Numbered from the stretch's first letter, positions 30,958 to 40,154 are shown. The stretch is 64,000 bases of DNA from DASQPA01 sp963757335 (GCA_963757335.1 CAVWRJ010000010.1:1-64000), one strand, 5' to 3'. Numbers and translations are program-made. The notes: generated by a model not told the origin, from the sequence alone.

Positions 30958-31779
30958 ATGCACCCGCTGAAGCGCCTCGCCCGGAAAGTGATCCCGCGCC
31001 CCCTCTGGCGCTGGCTCGGCCGGCAGGCCAAAGACCTCCCTTTCCGCCGGCGCGACTTCGGTCCCGATCTCCGGGAACGACTTTCGGTCTCTGCCTCCAG
31101 GCCGCCGCTCCCACCGGCGGCGCTTCGGCGGCGGGTTGGGCTCACGAGCTCCCGGGACGAGTTCCTGACCGTGGGCCGCAACCTCTCGCAGGTCCTCCTG
31201 GCTGCCTTTGAAGAGCAACGCCGGCCGAACGCCGACTATCCGCGGTGGCTTGATTTCGGCTGTGGCTCCGGTCGGCTGGCCCGGTTTCTCCCCGCGGCCG
31301 GGGTGGCGCAACAGGTCTACGGTGTGGACATCGACCGCGCCGCGATCCGCTGGGCGAGGCGCCACCTCGGGAAGGGCTTCGTGCCGATCGGACCCCGGCC
31401 GCCGCTGCCCTTCCCCGACGCTGCGTTCGATGTCGCCTATGCGATCTCCGTCTTCACCCACTTCGACGAAGCGACACAACTCGCCTGGCTTCAAGAGCTA
31501 CGCCGTGTCCTACGTCCTGGGGGTTTCCTCATCGCCTCGACCCATCACGCCGACCTGCAATGGACGCGGCCGGACCTCAGCGAGGAACAGCGAGCGAGGC
31601 TCGCGGCGCACGGCTTCCTCTTCGCTCCTGGGGGAGGCCTTTTTAATGACAACTCCACCTTCCATACGCTGCCCTATCTGGAAGCGACCTGGGGAAGCCT
31701 GTTCGAGCCTAAGTCTTATGCCAAGCATGGTTTCGGCGGCTACCAGGACCTCTCGGTCTGGGAGGCGCGCCCTCATTGA
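30958..31779 (+). CDS. Class I SAM-dependent methyltransferase
   Basis: About 273 residues. Motif I is WLDFGCGSGRLARFL, the acidic end of strand 2 is YGVDIDRAAIRWA, and motif IV/post-I is FDVAYAISVFTHFDE. LQELRRVLRPGGFLIAST is typical of Methyltransf_11/25 enzymes. The N-terminal 90 residues are basic and not recognisable. The substrate is unknown; carbohydrate- or lipid-modifying enzymes often look like this. I use ATG 30958; GTG 30949 is in frame and preceded by AATATT. Confidence 0.82.
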   Translation: MHPLKRLARKVIPRPLWRWLGRQAKDLPFRRRDFGPDLRERLSVSASRPPLPPAALRRRVGLTSSRDEFLTVGRNLSQVLLAAFEEQRRPNADYPRWLDFGCGSGRLARFLPAAGVAQQVYGVDIDRAAIRWARRHLGKGFVPIGPRPPLPFPDAAFDVAYAISVFTHFDEATQLAWLQELRRVLRPGGFLIASTHHADLQWTRPDLSEEQRARLAAHGFLFAPGGGLFNDNSTFHTLPYLEATWGSLFEPKSYAKHGFGGYQDLSVWEARPH

Positions 31780-31844
31780 AACCAACCGTTCCACAAAGAC
31801 GACGAGCTCAACTCACCGCAACGTGGACGGCGAGCTCCGCGCGC

Positions 31845-32210
31845 CTAGGGAAGCGGCAGACTGGCGCTCGAGGAGGCCAAGGTCGTTCCGGCCTTTTGAA
31901 CCTCGATCGTGTAGGTGGCCCGATGAGTGGCCGAGTCGAGCTTCACCGTCATCAGAACCCGAGTCTGTCCATCGGGCAGCACCGTCTCGCTGGAGGCCGG
32001 CTCGTCGACCGCAACCTTGAGCGTCGCTGCTGAGATCACGGCCTTGTCGGCGAGGTCGGTGACCCTGGCTTGAACCTTATAAGCCCCGGCCCCGGCGGGT
32101 TCCACGCTGACGCTCGTGCCGTAAGCCGGCTGTCCGGCCCTGGCAAGAGTCGGGTGGGAGAGGAGGATCGCGGCGAGAAGTAGGAGCAGCGGGCGAGACA
32201 ACCTTTTCAT
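31845..32210 (-). CDS. Small secreted protein of unknown function
   Basis: A 121-residue protein with a signal peptide (KRLSRPLLLLLAAILLSHPTLARA, cleaved near ARA-GQ) and a single beta-rich domain (YGTSVSVEPAGAGAYKVQAR, RVLMTVKLDSATHRATYTIE). A good AGGAGG Shine-Dalgarno lies 8 nt before the ATG. No family is recognised; it resembles short immunoglobulin-like periplasmic domains. It lies between two methyltransferase genes. Confidence 0.72.
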   Translation of the reverse strand: MKRLSRPLLLLLAAILLSHPTLARAGQPAYGTSVSVEPAGAGAYKVQARVTDLADKAVISAATLKVAVDEPASSETVLPDGQTRVLMTVKLDSATHRATYTIEVQKAGTTLASSSASLPLP

Positions 32211-32345
32211 CAATCTTGCCTCCTGAGAAGAGCTTAGACGACGAGACCGCAAAAAGGCGGCTCCAGGGGAGAGTCTCCCACAGTTGGCCCGGTGCACCGT
32301 CGCGGTGCCGCTCGATTCGAGCCCCCAGCCTGATCGCGCCCTCGC

Positions 32346-33017
32346 CTACCGCAGGGCGAGGTGGAGGGAAAACATCTGGTGTACGAGGATACGGAGAGCC
32401 TTCAGCCGCTCGGGCTGGGGCTCTCCGGGGGTCGCTTCGAGGATCAGCACGTGCGGAAGGTCGGGAGTGTCCTCATAGGTCTCATGGCGTTCGAGGCCAT
32501 GGAGGAAGGGCACCGAGCTGACCCCGTGGGTGCACCACCGGATCTCGGCGAAGCCGCAGGCCGCGAGCGCCTCTTCGAGCAGGCAGCGGTCCCAGAGAAA
32601 GCGATGTCCCCAGGCGTAGAAACCCCGGTTGACCTCCAGTGCGGAGCGCATCCGGCCCTTGGGAGTGAAACGCGGGTTGTAGACCGCGGCGAGGGTCCAT
32701 TCGAGGTTCGGAGTCGAGAGCCGGAGCCAGCCGCCGGGGGCCAGGGCGCGGTGCGCCTCGCCGAGAAAGTCGAGCGCCTGCTCGATCGTCAAGTGTTCGA
32801 GGAAGTGCTCGGCGAACACGGCCCGGCAGCTCTCGAAGTGGAGGCCCTGAGTCACGTCGGCCACCAGATCCACCCCCGGGAGGTCCTGGAAGTCGATGTT
32901 GACCCAGCCGTCGAGGTGCTCGCGGCCACAGCCGACGTGGAGGAGCGGCCCTGGATCGTCCTGCAACGTGTTGGCCCGACCTGGCGTGCTGGGCTGGTGC
33001 GAAAGGTCGGCACGCAT
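32346..33017 (-). CDS. SAM-dependent methyltransferase, DUF-type glycan-cluster-like
   Basis: A 223-residue methyltransferase beginning LLHVGCGREHLDGWVNIDF (motif I). Later motifs are FAEHFLEHLTIEQALDFLGE and AHRALAPGGWLRLSTPN. This EHxxEHL pattern is common in predicted methyltransferases from polysaccharide clusters. It differs in type from the neighbouring methyltransferase, so the two are not recent duplicates. The first 25 residues are weakly conserved and the start could be later. Confidence 0.82.
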   Translation of the reverse strand: MRADLSHQPSTPGRANTLQDDPGPLLHVGCGREHLDGWVNIDFQDLPGVDLVADVTQGLHFESCRAVFAEHFLEHLTIEQALDFLGEAHRALAPGGWLRLSTPNLEWTLAAVYNPRFTPKGRMRSALEVNRGFYAWGHRFLWDRCLLEEALAACGFAEIRWCTHGVSSVPFLHGLERHETYEDTPDLPHVLILEATPGEPQPERLKALRILVHQMFSLHLALR

Positions 33018-33097
33018 GCCCGGAGTTTTACCTACGTCTACCTATGTCGTTCAGGCGGACAGCAGACGAGACGCCCCTCTGCCGCCCCGCTCTTCAA

Positions 33098-33161
33098 GGC
33101 GGTGAACCGCCTTCTACAGAGTAAGACGTAATTCGCGGGCAAAGCGTCACAGCCCGGCTGA
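33098..33161 (+). repeat. 64-bp direct repeat, copy R2
   Basis: Second copy of the element at 30871-30934: GGCGGT-GA-ACCGCC hairpin, TCTACAG, then TCGCGGGCAAAGCGTCACAG and CCCGGCTGA. The two copies bracket the methyltransferase-secreted protein-methyltransferase segment as direct repeats. R2 also abuts the 21-bp repeat element B. Confidence 0.7.
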
Positions 33162-33171
33162 AGTAGGAGTT

Positions 33172-33650
33172 GCTGCTGTCGGAAAGGCTCCAGACTCCCT
33201 CCAAAGTCGATTCGGGGGTCTCCAATGGCTCCCCGAGCGTCTCTAAGGAACGTTCGAGCGCCCCTAAACTCGCCTCGGAGGTCTCCAAGCGAGTTTCGAG
33301 CCTCCCTAAAGGAGGCGCGAAGGTCTCCAAAGCTCAGCGGAACGTCTCTAACCCTTCTCGGAACGCCTCTAAACCTCCGTGGAACGTCGCTAACTCACTT
33401 TTTGTCCCTGCAAAAGCTGTTTAGGGTGCCCGTACTTCAGTTTAGCGAGGGGCATGGGGAGTTTAGAGGCCCCAGGTTTCAGTTTAGCTAGCGGCAAAAG
33501 GAGTTTTGAGACCGCGCCTTTCAGTTTAGAGAGGGCCTGAGCGAGTTTAGAGGCCGCGCATTCCAGTTTAGCCAGGTGCAGTTGAAGTTTAGAGAGACTT
33601 TTTCGGAGTTTGGAGAGGTTTTGGGCGGCTTTTAAGTTTCCGCTCCTGAA
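33172..33650. repeat. 21-bp-periodic convergent repeat element, copy B (inverted relative to A)
   Basis: Same design as copy A but in opposite orientation. Units of the TCTCTAAAC/GTCTCCAAA type every 21 bp run on the plus strand to about 33400, then the complementary GTTTAG units run to 33640. The core at 33406-33445 matches core A (240-278, reverse complement) with one mismatch. Each arm again leaves one frame open: a plus-strand SK-heptad reading to 33424 and a minus-strand KL-heptad reading to 33390. Compared with A, one arm has one extra 21-bp unit, so the arrays vary by whole units. The outer edge TTTAAGTTTCCGCTCCTGA matches A's left edge. Confidence 0.8.
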
Positions 33651-33681
33651 GGAGCCGCAGGCCGAGCTTGTACGAGTGCGC

Positions 33682-35523
33682 CTACGGCCGCGAGAGATCC
33701 AAGCGCAGGGTGCCCCCGGCCTCGAGCTGGCCTGCGACACACTTGGCGAGCGGCGCGGTCCAGCCCGAGACCTCCCAGGGCACGAGGACGGATTGCGCCA
33801 CGATGCACACCCGGTACTCGCCGGGCGCCATCTCGGGGAAAATGGATTTCCTGGGATCGGAGCTCTGACCGTGGCGCAGGGCCCACTCTCCGAGCGCCTG
33901 GAGCGAGAGGGGAAGGCCGTTCTGGAAGACCCAGAGGGAGAGAGATTCCTTCCTGGTCGCTTCGGACTCCTCGGGGAGCCGGACTTCGAGAGTGCCGCCT
34001 GCCGTGCTCACCGGGAGCGGCGCTGCCGGCTCTCCGACCTTCACGGCGAAGGCCCGTAAGGCAAAGCCGGGTGCGCTCACGACCGCCGATGCGATTTCGG
34101 TCAGGCCGGGAACCTGGGCCGAGAAGCTGCCGTCGAGTTCCGTATGGACGATGTCGCCGTACATCACGATCGGGCGGAAGGGAACGACGTCGACGCTCGC
34201 TCCGGCGACCGGACCGAAGGGGGACTGGACGACGCCCGCCACCTGCCGGGTCTTGCGCAGCCGCACCTCCACCGGGCCGAGATCCTGCCCCTCTCCCGCC
34301 ACGAAGGTGAGCCGGTCGCTGGTCCACGAGCCCTGCCCCGAGGAGAGGTTGGCCGCCGCATAGAGCGTGCCGGGGGGAAAGCCGCGGAACTCGAAAGTCC
34401 CGGAGTCGTCGGCATGTTGGCTCATGTTGCCCTCGTCGGTCGCGAGGCCGACCTCGGCCGAGGGCACCGGCCGGCCGGTGTCGTCCATGACGACTTTCCC
34501 GAAGAGGTGGGTCGAAGGCAGCGCGATCTCGACCGTACCGCGATCGTGGCCGTCGGATTCCACCTTCACCCTTCGGCGGATTTCGAACCGCGGCGCGGCG
34601 GCGGCGATGTCGACCCGCCACCAACCGTCTCGCGGCAGGACGCCATGAAACTTCCCGGCCGAGTCCGACTCGAGCTGGACGCTCTGAGCGCCGAAGTGGC
34701 CCCCGAACCAGAGGGTGGCGGCGAGCGGCTCCTTGCCCAGCTTGATCGTGCCGTGGAGGGTGAGGAACTGGATGTCGATCGTCTTCCGCTCCTCTTCGGG
34801 TCCGAACGGCAGGGTCTGGGTAGCGAGACGATTCCCCCGTGAATCCCGAACATGGACCGTGAAGCGCCCGGATTCCTGGCCGGGAACGCTCACCGCTCCC
34901 TGCTCGTCGGCGACACCGCTATAGACCTCGCCTGCGGAGCCACCGCTCGCCGTCGGCAGGCGGGAGATCTCGACCCGCCAGCGCTCGTTGAGCCAGTCGA
35001 GCGGCGGCGAGAGAAGAAGCGCGAGTTGAAAAGGGCGCTTGAGAGTGATCGGGTCGCGGAGGAAGGTCTCCGTGCGGGGGGCGACGGCGACCTCGGCCGT
35101 ACCGGCGGCAAAGCCCTTCTGCCGGACTTCGAGCAGATAGTTGCCCGGGGCCACGGCGTTGAGCTGAAAGAAGCCGTCCTTCCTGACCGCGACCTCCCGG
35201 ACGGTCTTCTGCATCTTCTCGCTCATCCGCCCGGAAGCCACGAGCGGTGCCAGGCGAGCGCGGCAGGACTGGGGATCGATCGCCCCCTGCTCGACCGCGA
35301 CCCAGCCGGCAACGGTGGCCCCCCGCGCGAGCTCCACGGCTCCGACCTCGCTCACCTGGCCCAGCTCGAAATAGAGAGGAGAAACGCCGAAAGCCGCCGG
35401 GTCGCCGGCCCGGACCTTGCCTGGGGTTCCGAGGACCAGCAGAGCCAGACCAGCCAGGCCAGCTAGGAAGCGGTATCCGGCGGCATTGGAAGGAGCGGAC
35501 AAGCGAGATTTAGAGATGCTCAT
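33682..35523 (-). CDS. Secreted carboxypeptidase-regulatory-like (beta-sandwich) protein
   Basis: A 613-residue exported protein with an N-terminal signal/anchor (FLAGLAGLALLVLGTPGKVRA). Several carboxypeptidase-D regulatory-like or SpaA-like beta-sandwich units follow: DGFFQLNAVAPGNYLLEVRQ, DDSGTFEFRGFPPGTLYAA, ELDGSFSAQVPGL and FPEMAPGEYRVCIV. These units appear in surface and periplasmic proteins and have no catalytic role by themselves. The ATG at 35523 (SISKSRL) has a GAGG Shine-Dalgarno about 12 nt upstream. It ends 32 bp from element B. Exact role unknown. Confidence 0.75.
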   Translation of the reverse strand: MSISKSRLSAPSNAAGYRFLAGLAGLALLVLGTPGKVRAGDPAAFGVSPLYFELGQVSEVGAVELARGATVAGWVAVEQGAIDPQSCRARLAPLVASGRMSEKMQKTVREVAVRKDGFFQLNAVAPGNYLLEVRQKGFAAGTAEVAVAPRTETFLRDPITLKRPFQLALLLSPPLDWLNERWRVEISRLPTASGGSAGEVYSGVADEQGAVSVPGQESGRFTVHVRDSRGNRLATQTLPFGPEEERKTIDIQFLTLHGTIKLGKEPLAATLWFGGHFGAQSVQLESDSAGKFHGVLPRDGWWRVDIAAAAPRFEIRRRVKVESDGHDRGTVEIALPSTHLFGKVVMDDTGRPVPSAEVGLATDEGNMSQHADDSGTFEFRGFPPGTLYAAANLSSGQGSWTSDRLTFVAGEGQDLGPVEVRLRKTRQVAGVVQSPFGPVAGASVDVVPFRPIVMYGDIVHTELDGSFSAQVPGLTEIASAVVSAPGFALRAFAVKVGEPAAPLPVSTAGGTLEVRLPEESEATRKESLSLWVFQNGLPLSLQALGEWALRHGQSSDPRKSIFPEMAPGEYRVCIVAQSVLVPWEVSGWTAPLAKCVAGQLEAGGTLRLDLSRP

Positions 35524-35699
35524 CTGTGGGTGATCCTCACGATGATGGTCAAGCGTATCCTCTGTCAACCATAAATTATACTAAGAAGCTCATTGCCGGC
35601 ATTCCTCTGTAGGATCGGCTCGCGAAGGCGGCCATTTACGCCGGCCGTCCCTTCCATTAAGATAGGCGACCTTGCGCGGCGAGACGCGGCGGGCCGACG

Positions 35700-36155
35700 A
35701 TGACCGAGGACAGGGCTTGGATGGAAGCGGCCCTGACCGAAGCCCGGGCGGCGGCCGCGATCGGCGAGGTGCCGATCGGCGCCGTGGTGGTGCGGGAGGG
35801 GGAGGTGGTGGGGCGGGGGTACAACCGGCGGGAGACCGACGGCGACCCTCTGGCTCACGCCGAGATCCTCGCGATCCGCCAGGCGGCAGGGGCGGTCGGC
35901 GGGTGGCGGCTCTCGGGCTGTACCCTCTACGTCACTTTGGAGCCCTGCGCCATGTGCGCGGGGGCCATCGTGGCGGCCCGGATCGAGCGGCTGGTCTACG
36001 GGCCGGCCGACCCCAAGGCGGGTTTTTGCGGCAGCCTGGGGAACCTGGTCCAGGATCCGCGGTTGAACCACCGGCTGGACGTCACATACGGCGTCCTGGC
36101 GGAGGAGTCGGCGGCACTCTTGCGCGGCTTCTTCGCCGGCCTGCGGCAGAAGTAG
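35700..36155 (+). CDS. tadA: tRNA adenosine(34) deaminase TadA
   Basis: A 151-residue deaminase converting A34 to inosine in tRNA-Arg(ACG). Zinc-site motifs are LAHAEILAI (His and catalytic Glu) and TLEPCAMCAGAIV (two Cys). The C-terminal helix LLRGFFAGLR fits the family. It is followed within 25 bp by two tRNA-Ser genes. Confidence 0.96.
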   Translation: MTEDRAWMEAALTEARAAAAIGEVPIGAVVVREGEVVGRGYNRRETDGDPLAHAEILAIRQAAGAVGGWRLSGCTLYVTLEPCAMCAGAIVAARIERLVYGPADPKAGFCGSLGNLVQDPRLNHRLDVTYGVLAEESAALLRGFFAGLRQK

Positions 36156-36175
36156 GGTTCTTTTAAAGACTATAA

Positions 36176-36265
<90 letters not shown>

Positions 36266-36294
36266 TGCTTCGTCAATACTGGATTGTCAGTACC

Positions 36295-36384
36295 GGAGAG
36301 GTGCCAGAGTGGTTGAATGGGACGGTCTCGAAAACCGTTGGCCGGGCAACCGGTCCGTGGGTTCGAATCCCACCCTCTCCGCCA
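36295..36384 (+). tRNA. tRNA-Ser (anticodon CGA)
   Basis: A 90-nt class II tRNA with the same acceptor and T-arm as the preceding tRNA-Ser. The anticodon loop CTCGAAA gives CGA (reads UCG). The variable arm is GGCCGGGCAACCGGTC and CCA is encoded. The spacer of 29 nt contains a small TACTG/CAGTA hairpin. Confidence 0.97.
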
Positions 36385-36392
36385 TCCTTCCC

Positions 36393-36452
36393 GGCGCTCC
36401 AGCGCAGCCAGTCGTCCGTCGTCGGTTCAAACGGACCCAGCACCCAGGAGAG
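36393..36452 (+). repeat. Partial copy of the about 88-bp hairpin repeat
   Basis: GCGCAGCCAGTCGTCCGTC, then TTCAAACGGACCCAGCAC, matches the right half of the element at 63310-63397. The left half is missing; tRNA-Ser(CGA) occupies that side. Confidence 0.65.
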
Positions 36453-36459
36453 CCGTTCC

Positions 36460-36489
36460 TTGACGGCCGGGGGATGGGTGAGCTAAGTT
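36460..36489 (+). promoter_or_regulatory. Likely rpmH promoter
   Basis: TTGACG (-35, 36460-36465) and TAAGTT (-10, 36484-36489) with an 18-bp spacer, about 73 bp before the rpmH GTG. It would drive the rpmH-rnpA unit and probably yidD-yidC. Confidence 0.5.
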
Positions 36490-36562
36490 ACCGGTTTCGT
36501 TCGGGTCGTAAGCACCCTCATCTCTTCACGTCAAGCAGTCACGTCAAAGAAGGCGGACACAA

Positions 36563-36697
36563 GTGAAACGGACGTTTCAACCCAACAACCGTCGCCGCAA
36601 GCGGACCCATGGCTTCCTGGTGCGGATGCGCACGAAGAACGGTCGCGCGGTGATCGCGCGGCGGCGCCAGAAGGGACGCAAGCGGCTGAGCGTCTGA
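36563..36697 (+). CDS. rpmH: 50S ribosomal protein L34
   Basis: 44 residues, M(V)KRTFQPNNRRRKRTHGF, then MRTKNGRAVIARRRQKGRKRLSV, a complete and typical L34. It starts at GTG. Its stop overlaps the rnpA ATG by one base. It is too short for a usual length filter but unmistakable. Confidence 0.97.
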   Translation: MKRTFQPNNRRRKRTHGFLVRMRTKNGRAVIARRRQKGRKRLSV

Positions 36698-37101
36698 TGC
36701 CGTCCCTTGAGGACGCGCCCGCCTTGGCCACGCCGGCCGCCCGCGACGAGCGGCTGCGGCAGGCGGAACGGTTGAAGCGGCGCGCGGACTACCTCAGGTG
36801 CTATCGGACCGGCCGGCGGCGACATGGATCGCTCGCCATCCTCTACTTCATCCCGAACGAGCTCGGGCATCCCCGGATCGGGATCACCGCCAGCCGGAAG
36901 GTGGGCAAGGCGGTGGCTCGCCAACGGCTCAAGCGGCGGATCAAAGAAACCTATCGGCGATGGAAGCGACGCGGCAATCTGCCGGCAATGGACCTCGTGG
37001 TGCACCTGAAGCCGGGGGCGGGCGGGGCGGATTTCCCGACCTTCCGGGCCGAGCTGCTGCGCCTCCTGGGCGGGCTCCTGGCGCAGGACCGAGCCTCTTG
37101 A
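36697..37101 (+). CDS. rnpA: Ribonuclease P protein component
   Basis: A 134-residue RNase P protein that assists 5' processing of tRNA. The RNR motif region is ARQRLKRRIKETYRRW, preceded by LGHPRIGITASRKVGKAV. A 25-residue N-terminal extension is weakly conserved. It overlaps rpmH by 1 nt and is followed by yidD. Confidence 0.94.
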   Translation: MPSLEDAPALATPAARDERLRQAERLKRRADYLRCYRTGRRRHGSLAILYFIPNELGHPRIGITASRKVGKAVARQRLKRRIKETYRRWKRRGNLPAMDLVVHLKPGAGGADFPTFRAELLRLLGGLLAQDRAS

Positions 37102-37147
37102 CCGGCGCTTCGACCCGCGCTGGTACCCGCGCTGTACCCAGGGAATC

Positions 37148-37339
37148 GTGGCTCTCCTCGCGTTCTACAAGCGGCGCCTCTCCCCTCTTCTGCCCCGTTC
37201 CTGCCGGTTCACCCCCACCTGCTCGGAATACGCCCGATTGGCGCTCCTCAAGCATGGTCTCCTGTACGGCGGGGCGCTCGCCGCCTTCCGCCTGTCGCGC
37301 TGCCAGCCGTTCCAGGCCGGCGGCGTCGACCTGCCCTGA
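37148..37339 (+). CDS. yidD: Membrane protein insertion efficiency factor YidD
   Basis: A 63-residue YidD family protein (YKRRLSPLLPRSCRFTPTCS, EYARLALLKHGLLYGG, CQPFQAGG). Starts at GTG. It normally sits between rnpA and yidC and helps YidC-dependent insertion. A second YidD-like gene lies at 59110. Confidence 0.92.
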   Translation: MALLAFYKRRLSPLLPRSCRFTPTCSEYARLALLKHGLLYGGALAAFRLSRCQPFQAGGVDLP

Positions 37340-37363
37340 CATCTAGAAAGGATCCGAAGCTCC

Positions 37364-39088
37364 GTGGACAATCGCCGGTTGCTCATCGCCGTCCTGCTTT
37401 CGCTGGCGGTCCTGATCCTGTGGCAATACCTGTTTCCCCCCAAGCCCAAGCCGCGGCTGCCGACGCAGACCGAAGCCGGCTCGACCGCGGCCGCGAAGAC
37501 GCTCACGACCCCGGCCGGCACGCCGATCCCCGCGCCGGGCGCGGCGGCGGCGGCCCCGGCCGGTGCCGTCGGTACCATCGGCACCACCATGGGCGCTCCC
37601 GTCCAGGGTCCGGTGGTCGTCGCCGAGCGCGAAGAGCGGGTGGTCATCGAGAGCGAGCGGGCGCGGGCCGAGCTCAGCAACCGCGGTGCCCAGCTCGTCT
37701 CCTTCGCCCTGAAGCAGGACCGGACGGCCGACGGCCACCCCCTGGAGCTGATCCGGACCCGGAGCGGCGGCATCTATCCCTTCGGTCTCGTCGGCGCCGA
37801 CCTCTCCCCCCTGCCGGTCGACGGCGCCCTTTTCGCCGTCGAGAGCCGGGAGCCGTCGAGCGTGACCTTCCACTACAACGGCCCCCTGGGGGCCTGCTCC
37901 AAGACCTTCCGCTTCGACCAGGACGGCCTGCTCAAGGCGGAGGTCACGGTCCCCGGCCGCAACGACTGGAACCTGGTGATGGGCCCGGGCATCCGCAACC
38001 CCACGGAGGCCGAGCTGAAAAGCCGCTACCAGAGCCGTTCGGCGGTGTGGGAGCTGGGCGGCACGGTGGAGACCCTGGACACCCGGAAGGCGGAGCGGCG
38101 GGAGCTGCCGGCCGGCGGTCTCCGCTTCGTGGGGATCGAGGACAGCTACTACTTGACCGCCATGATCCCCGGGCGCGGCCTGGGCAGAGCGGTGCTGCAG
38201 CCGGTTCTCCTGGAGACCGGGACGGGCGGGGTGGTGACGCGATTCGTCCCGCTCCCCCCGAAGGACCAGATCACCAAGGAGCAGGAGAGTCTCGGCCGCG
38301 AGTTCCTCCTCGTCCTCCACCCCGAGGGCGACACCCTGGACCTCAACTCCTACTGGGGAGCGAAGGCCTACGAGCGGCTGGCCGCCCTCCCTTACGGGCT
38401 CGACAAGACGGTCGACTTCGGCACCTTCGGCATCGTCGCCCGGCCGCTTCTGGTCGGCCTGCACTGGATCTACGGCAACATCGTGCGCAACTACGGCTGG
38501 GCCATCGTGCTGATGACCGTGCTGATCAAGATCGTGCTCCTGCCGCTCACCCACAAGAGCTATGTCTCGATGCGGAAGATGCAGGAGCTGAACCCCAAGA
38601 TGCAGTCCATCCGGGACCGCTACAAGGGGAAGATGAAGGACAAGCAGGGACGGCCGAACCTCGAATCCCAGCGCAAGATGAACGAAGAGATCATGGGGCT
38701 CTACAAGTCCGAGGGGGTGAACCCCGCCGGCGGTTGCCTGCCCATGGTCGTCCAGCTCCCCATCCTCTTCGCTTTCTACCGCATGTTGACGGCGGCGGTC
38801 GAGCTCCGCAATGCGCCCTGGGCGTTCTGGATTCACGACCTGTCGACGCCGGATCCCTACTACGTGCTGCCGGTCGTCATGTCGCTCACCCAGTTCCTCC
38901 AGCAGCGGATGACTCCCATGGCGGGCGACCCGACGCAGCGCAAGATGTTCATGCTGATGCCGTTCGTCATGCTCTTTCTCTTCCTCCCCTCGCCGAGCGG
39001 CCTCGTGCTCTACTGGCTGACCAACAACATCTTGACCATTATCCAGCAGGGGGTTTACAACCACCTCAAACAGCGCCAGGCGGCCTAG
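37364..39088 (+). CDS. yidC: Membrane protein insertase YidC
   Basis: A 574-residue insertase of Gram-negative type. The first transmembrane helix (LLIAVLLSLAVLILWQYLF) is followed by a Pro/Ala linker with a low-complexity stretch (AVGTIGTTMG). A large periplasmic beta-domain (about 90-360) precedes the conserved core YGWAIVLMTVLIKIVLLPLT, with GCLPMVVQLPILFAFYRML and the C-terminal GLVLYWLTNNILTIIQQ. The GTG start is 24 nt after yidD. It inserts and folds inner-membrane proteins with or without Sec. Confidence 0.96.
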   Translation: MDNRRLLIAVLLSLAVLILWQYLFPPKPKPRLPTQTEAGSTAAAKTLTTPAGTPIPAPGAAAAAPAGAVGTIGTTMGAPVQGPVVVAEREERVVIESERARAELSNRGAQLVSFALKQDRTADGHPLELIRTRSGGIYPFGLVGADLSPLPVDGALFAVESREPSSVTFHYNGPLGACSKTFRFDQDGLLKAEVTVPGRNDWNLVMGPGIRNPTEAELKSRYQSRSAVWELGGTVETLDTRKAERRELPAGGLRFVGIEDSYYLTAMIPGRGLGRAVLQPVLLETGTGGVVTRFVPLPPKDQITKEQESLGREFLLVLHPEGDTLDLNSYWGAKAYERLAALPYGLDKTVDFGTFGIVARPLLVGLHWIYGNIVRNYGWAIVLMTVLIKIVLLPLTHKSYVSMRKMQELNPKMQSIRDRYKGKMKDKQGRPNLESQRKMNEEIMGLYKSEGVNPAGGCLPMVVQLPILFAFYRMLTAAVELRNAPWAFWIHDLSTPDPYYVLPVVMSLTQFLQQRMTPMAGDPTQRKMFMLMPFVMLFLFLPSPSGLVLYWLTNNILTIIQQGVYNHLKQRQAA

Positions 39089-39128
39089 AGCGCCGGCGGC
39101 GAATCGGATAGGACGGTGGCGGACGACG

Positions 39129-40154
39129 ATGAGCGCCTCTCAAAAAAAATACTTTTCCGGTGACACGCTGCGGCAGGCCCTGGTCCAGGCCGCGAACCAT
39201 TTCCAACTGGACCCCAACGAGATCGACTATCGGCCGATCGAGAAGCGGCACGGATTCATCAAGACCCGGCGCAAGGTGCTGATCGAGGTGGATTCGACGG
39301 CCCCCAAGCGGATCGGGGCAGCCCGCCCCCGGCACCGCCGGCCCCTCCGGCGGTGGGGCGCGCCCGCACCGCCCGTACCGATATCGCCGCCCGCGCCGCC
39401 CGCGCCGATCTCGCCAGCCCCCTCGCCGAAGCTGGAAGTACCCGCCCCGGCCAGCGAGCCGCGCGCGGCCGCGCCGCGCGTCGAAGATCCACCCCGCCCT
39501 CCGGCCGGCCGCCCGGAGCGGCGTCCGGAGGAGCGGGGCGACCGGCGCCCCGAGCGGCCGGTCCCGGCGCCCCGCCGTTCCGAGCGGAGCGAGCCCTCGC
39601 GCTCACAGCCCTCGCGGCCTCCCATGCCTCTAGAGAATGCCGAGGAGGGCCTCGTGACCCTGCCGGAGCGGCCGATCTCCGCCTCGGAGCGCTATCCGCT
39701 CGCCACCGGACCCCAGGCCGAGGCGGCACTCCGTGGGCTCACTCTCCTCCTCAGCATTGCCGGCCTCAACCTCTCGCCCAAGATCCTCCAGGGCGAGGAG
39801 CGGTTGGAGATCGAGCTCTCGGGCAGTGACACGGACCGCTGTTTCGAGGAGGAGGGGGAGGTCCTGCGGTCGATCGAGCATCTCCTGCCGCGGATCATCC
39901 GGGCGATCTCCGGCGGCACCGTGCCCTGCCGTGTGGATTGCGACAACTTCCACGACATCCGGGAGGAGCAGTTGCGCACTCTCGCCCAGCGGGTGGCGGC
40001 CGAGGTCCGCAAGCATGGTCGTTTCCGGACGCTCGAGCCGATGAACCCGGCCGATCGACGGGTGATCCATATGACTCTCGCCGACGACCCTGGCGTCGTC
40101 ACGGAGAGTGAGGGCGAGGGCTATTTCAAGCGGGTTTCGATCCGGCCCGTCTGA
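39129..40154 (+). CDS. jag: Jag/KhpB RNA-binding protein
   Basis: A 341-residue protein with a Jag-N domain (KYFSGDTLRQALVQAANHF, residues 7-55). A long Pro/Arg/Glu-rich linker (65-165) is coded partly by repeats giving PISPPAPPAPISPAP. A KH domain (about 205-275) and a C-terminal R3H domain (EEQLRTLAQRVAAEVRKHG, PMNPADRRVIHMTLAD) follow. KhpB binds RNA and affects cell division or shape in Firmicutes. Place after yidC is conserved. No mnmE follows, unlike many genomes. Confidence 0.93.
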   Translation: MSASQKKYFSGDTLRQALVQAANHFQLDPNEIDYRPIEKRHGFIKTRRKVLIEVDSTAPKRIGAARPRHRRPLRRWGAPAPPVPISPPAPPAPISPAPSPKLEVPAPASEPRAAAPRVEDPPRPPAGRPERRPEERGDRRPERPVPAPRRSERSEPSRSQPSRPPMPLENAEEGLVTLPERPISASERYPLATGPQAEAALRGLTLLLSIAGLNLSPKILQGEERLEIELSGSDTDRCFEEEGEVLRSIEHLLPRIIRAISGGTVPCRVDCDNFHDIREEQLRTLAQRVAAEVRKHGRFRTLEPMNPADRRVIHMTLADDPGVVTESEGEGYFKRVSIRPV

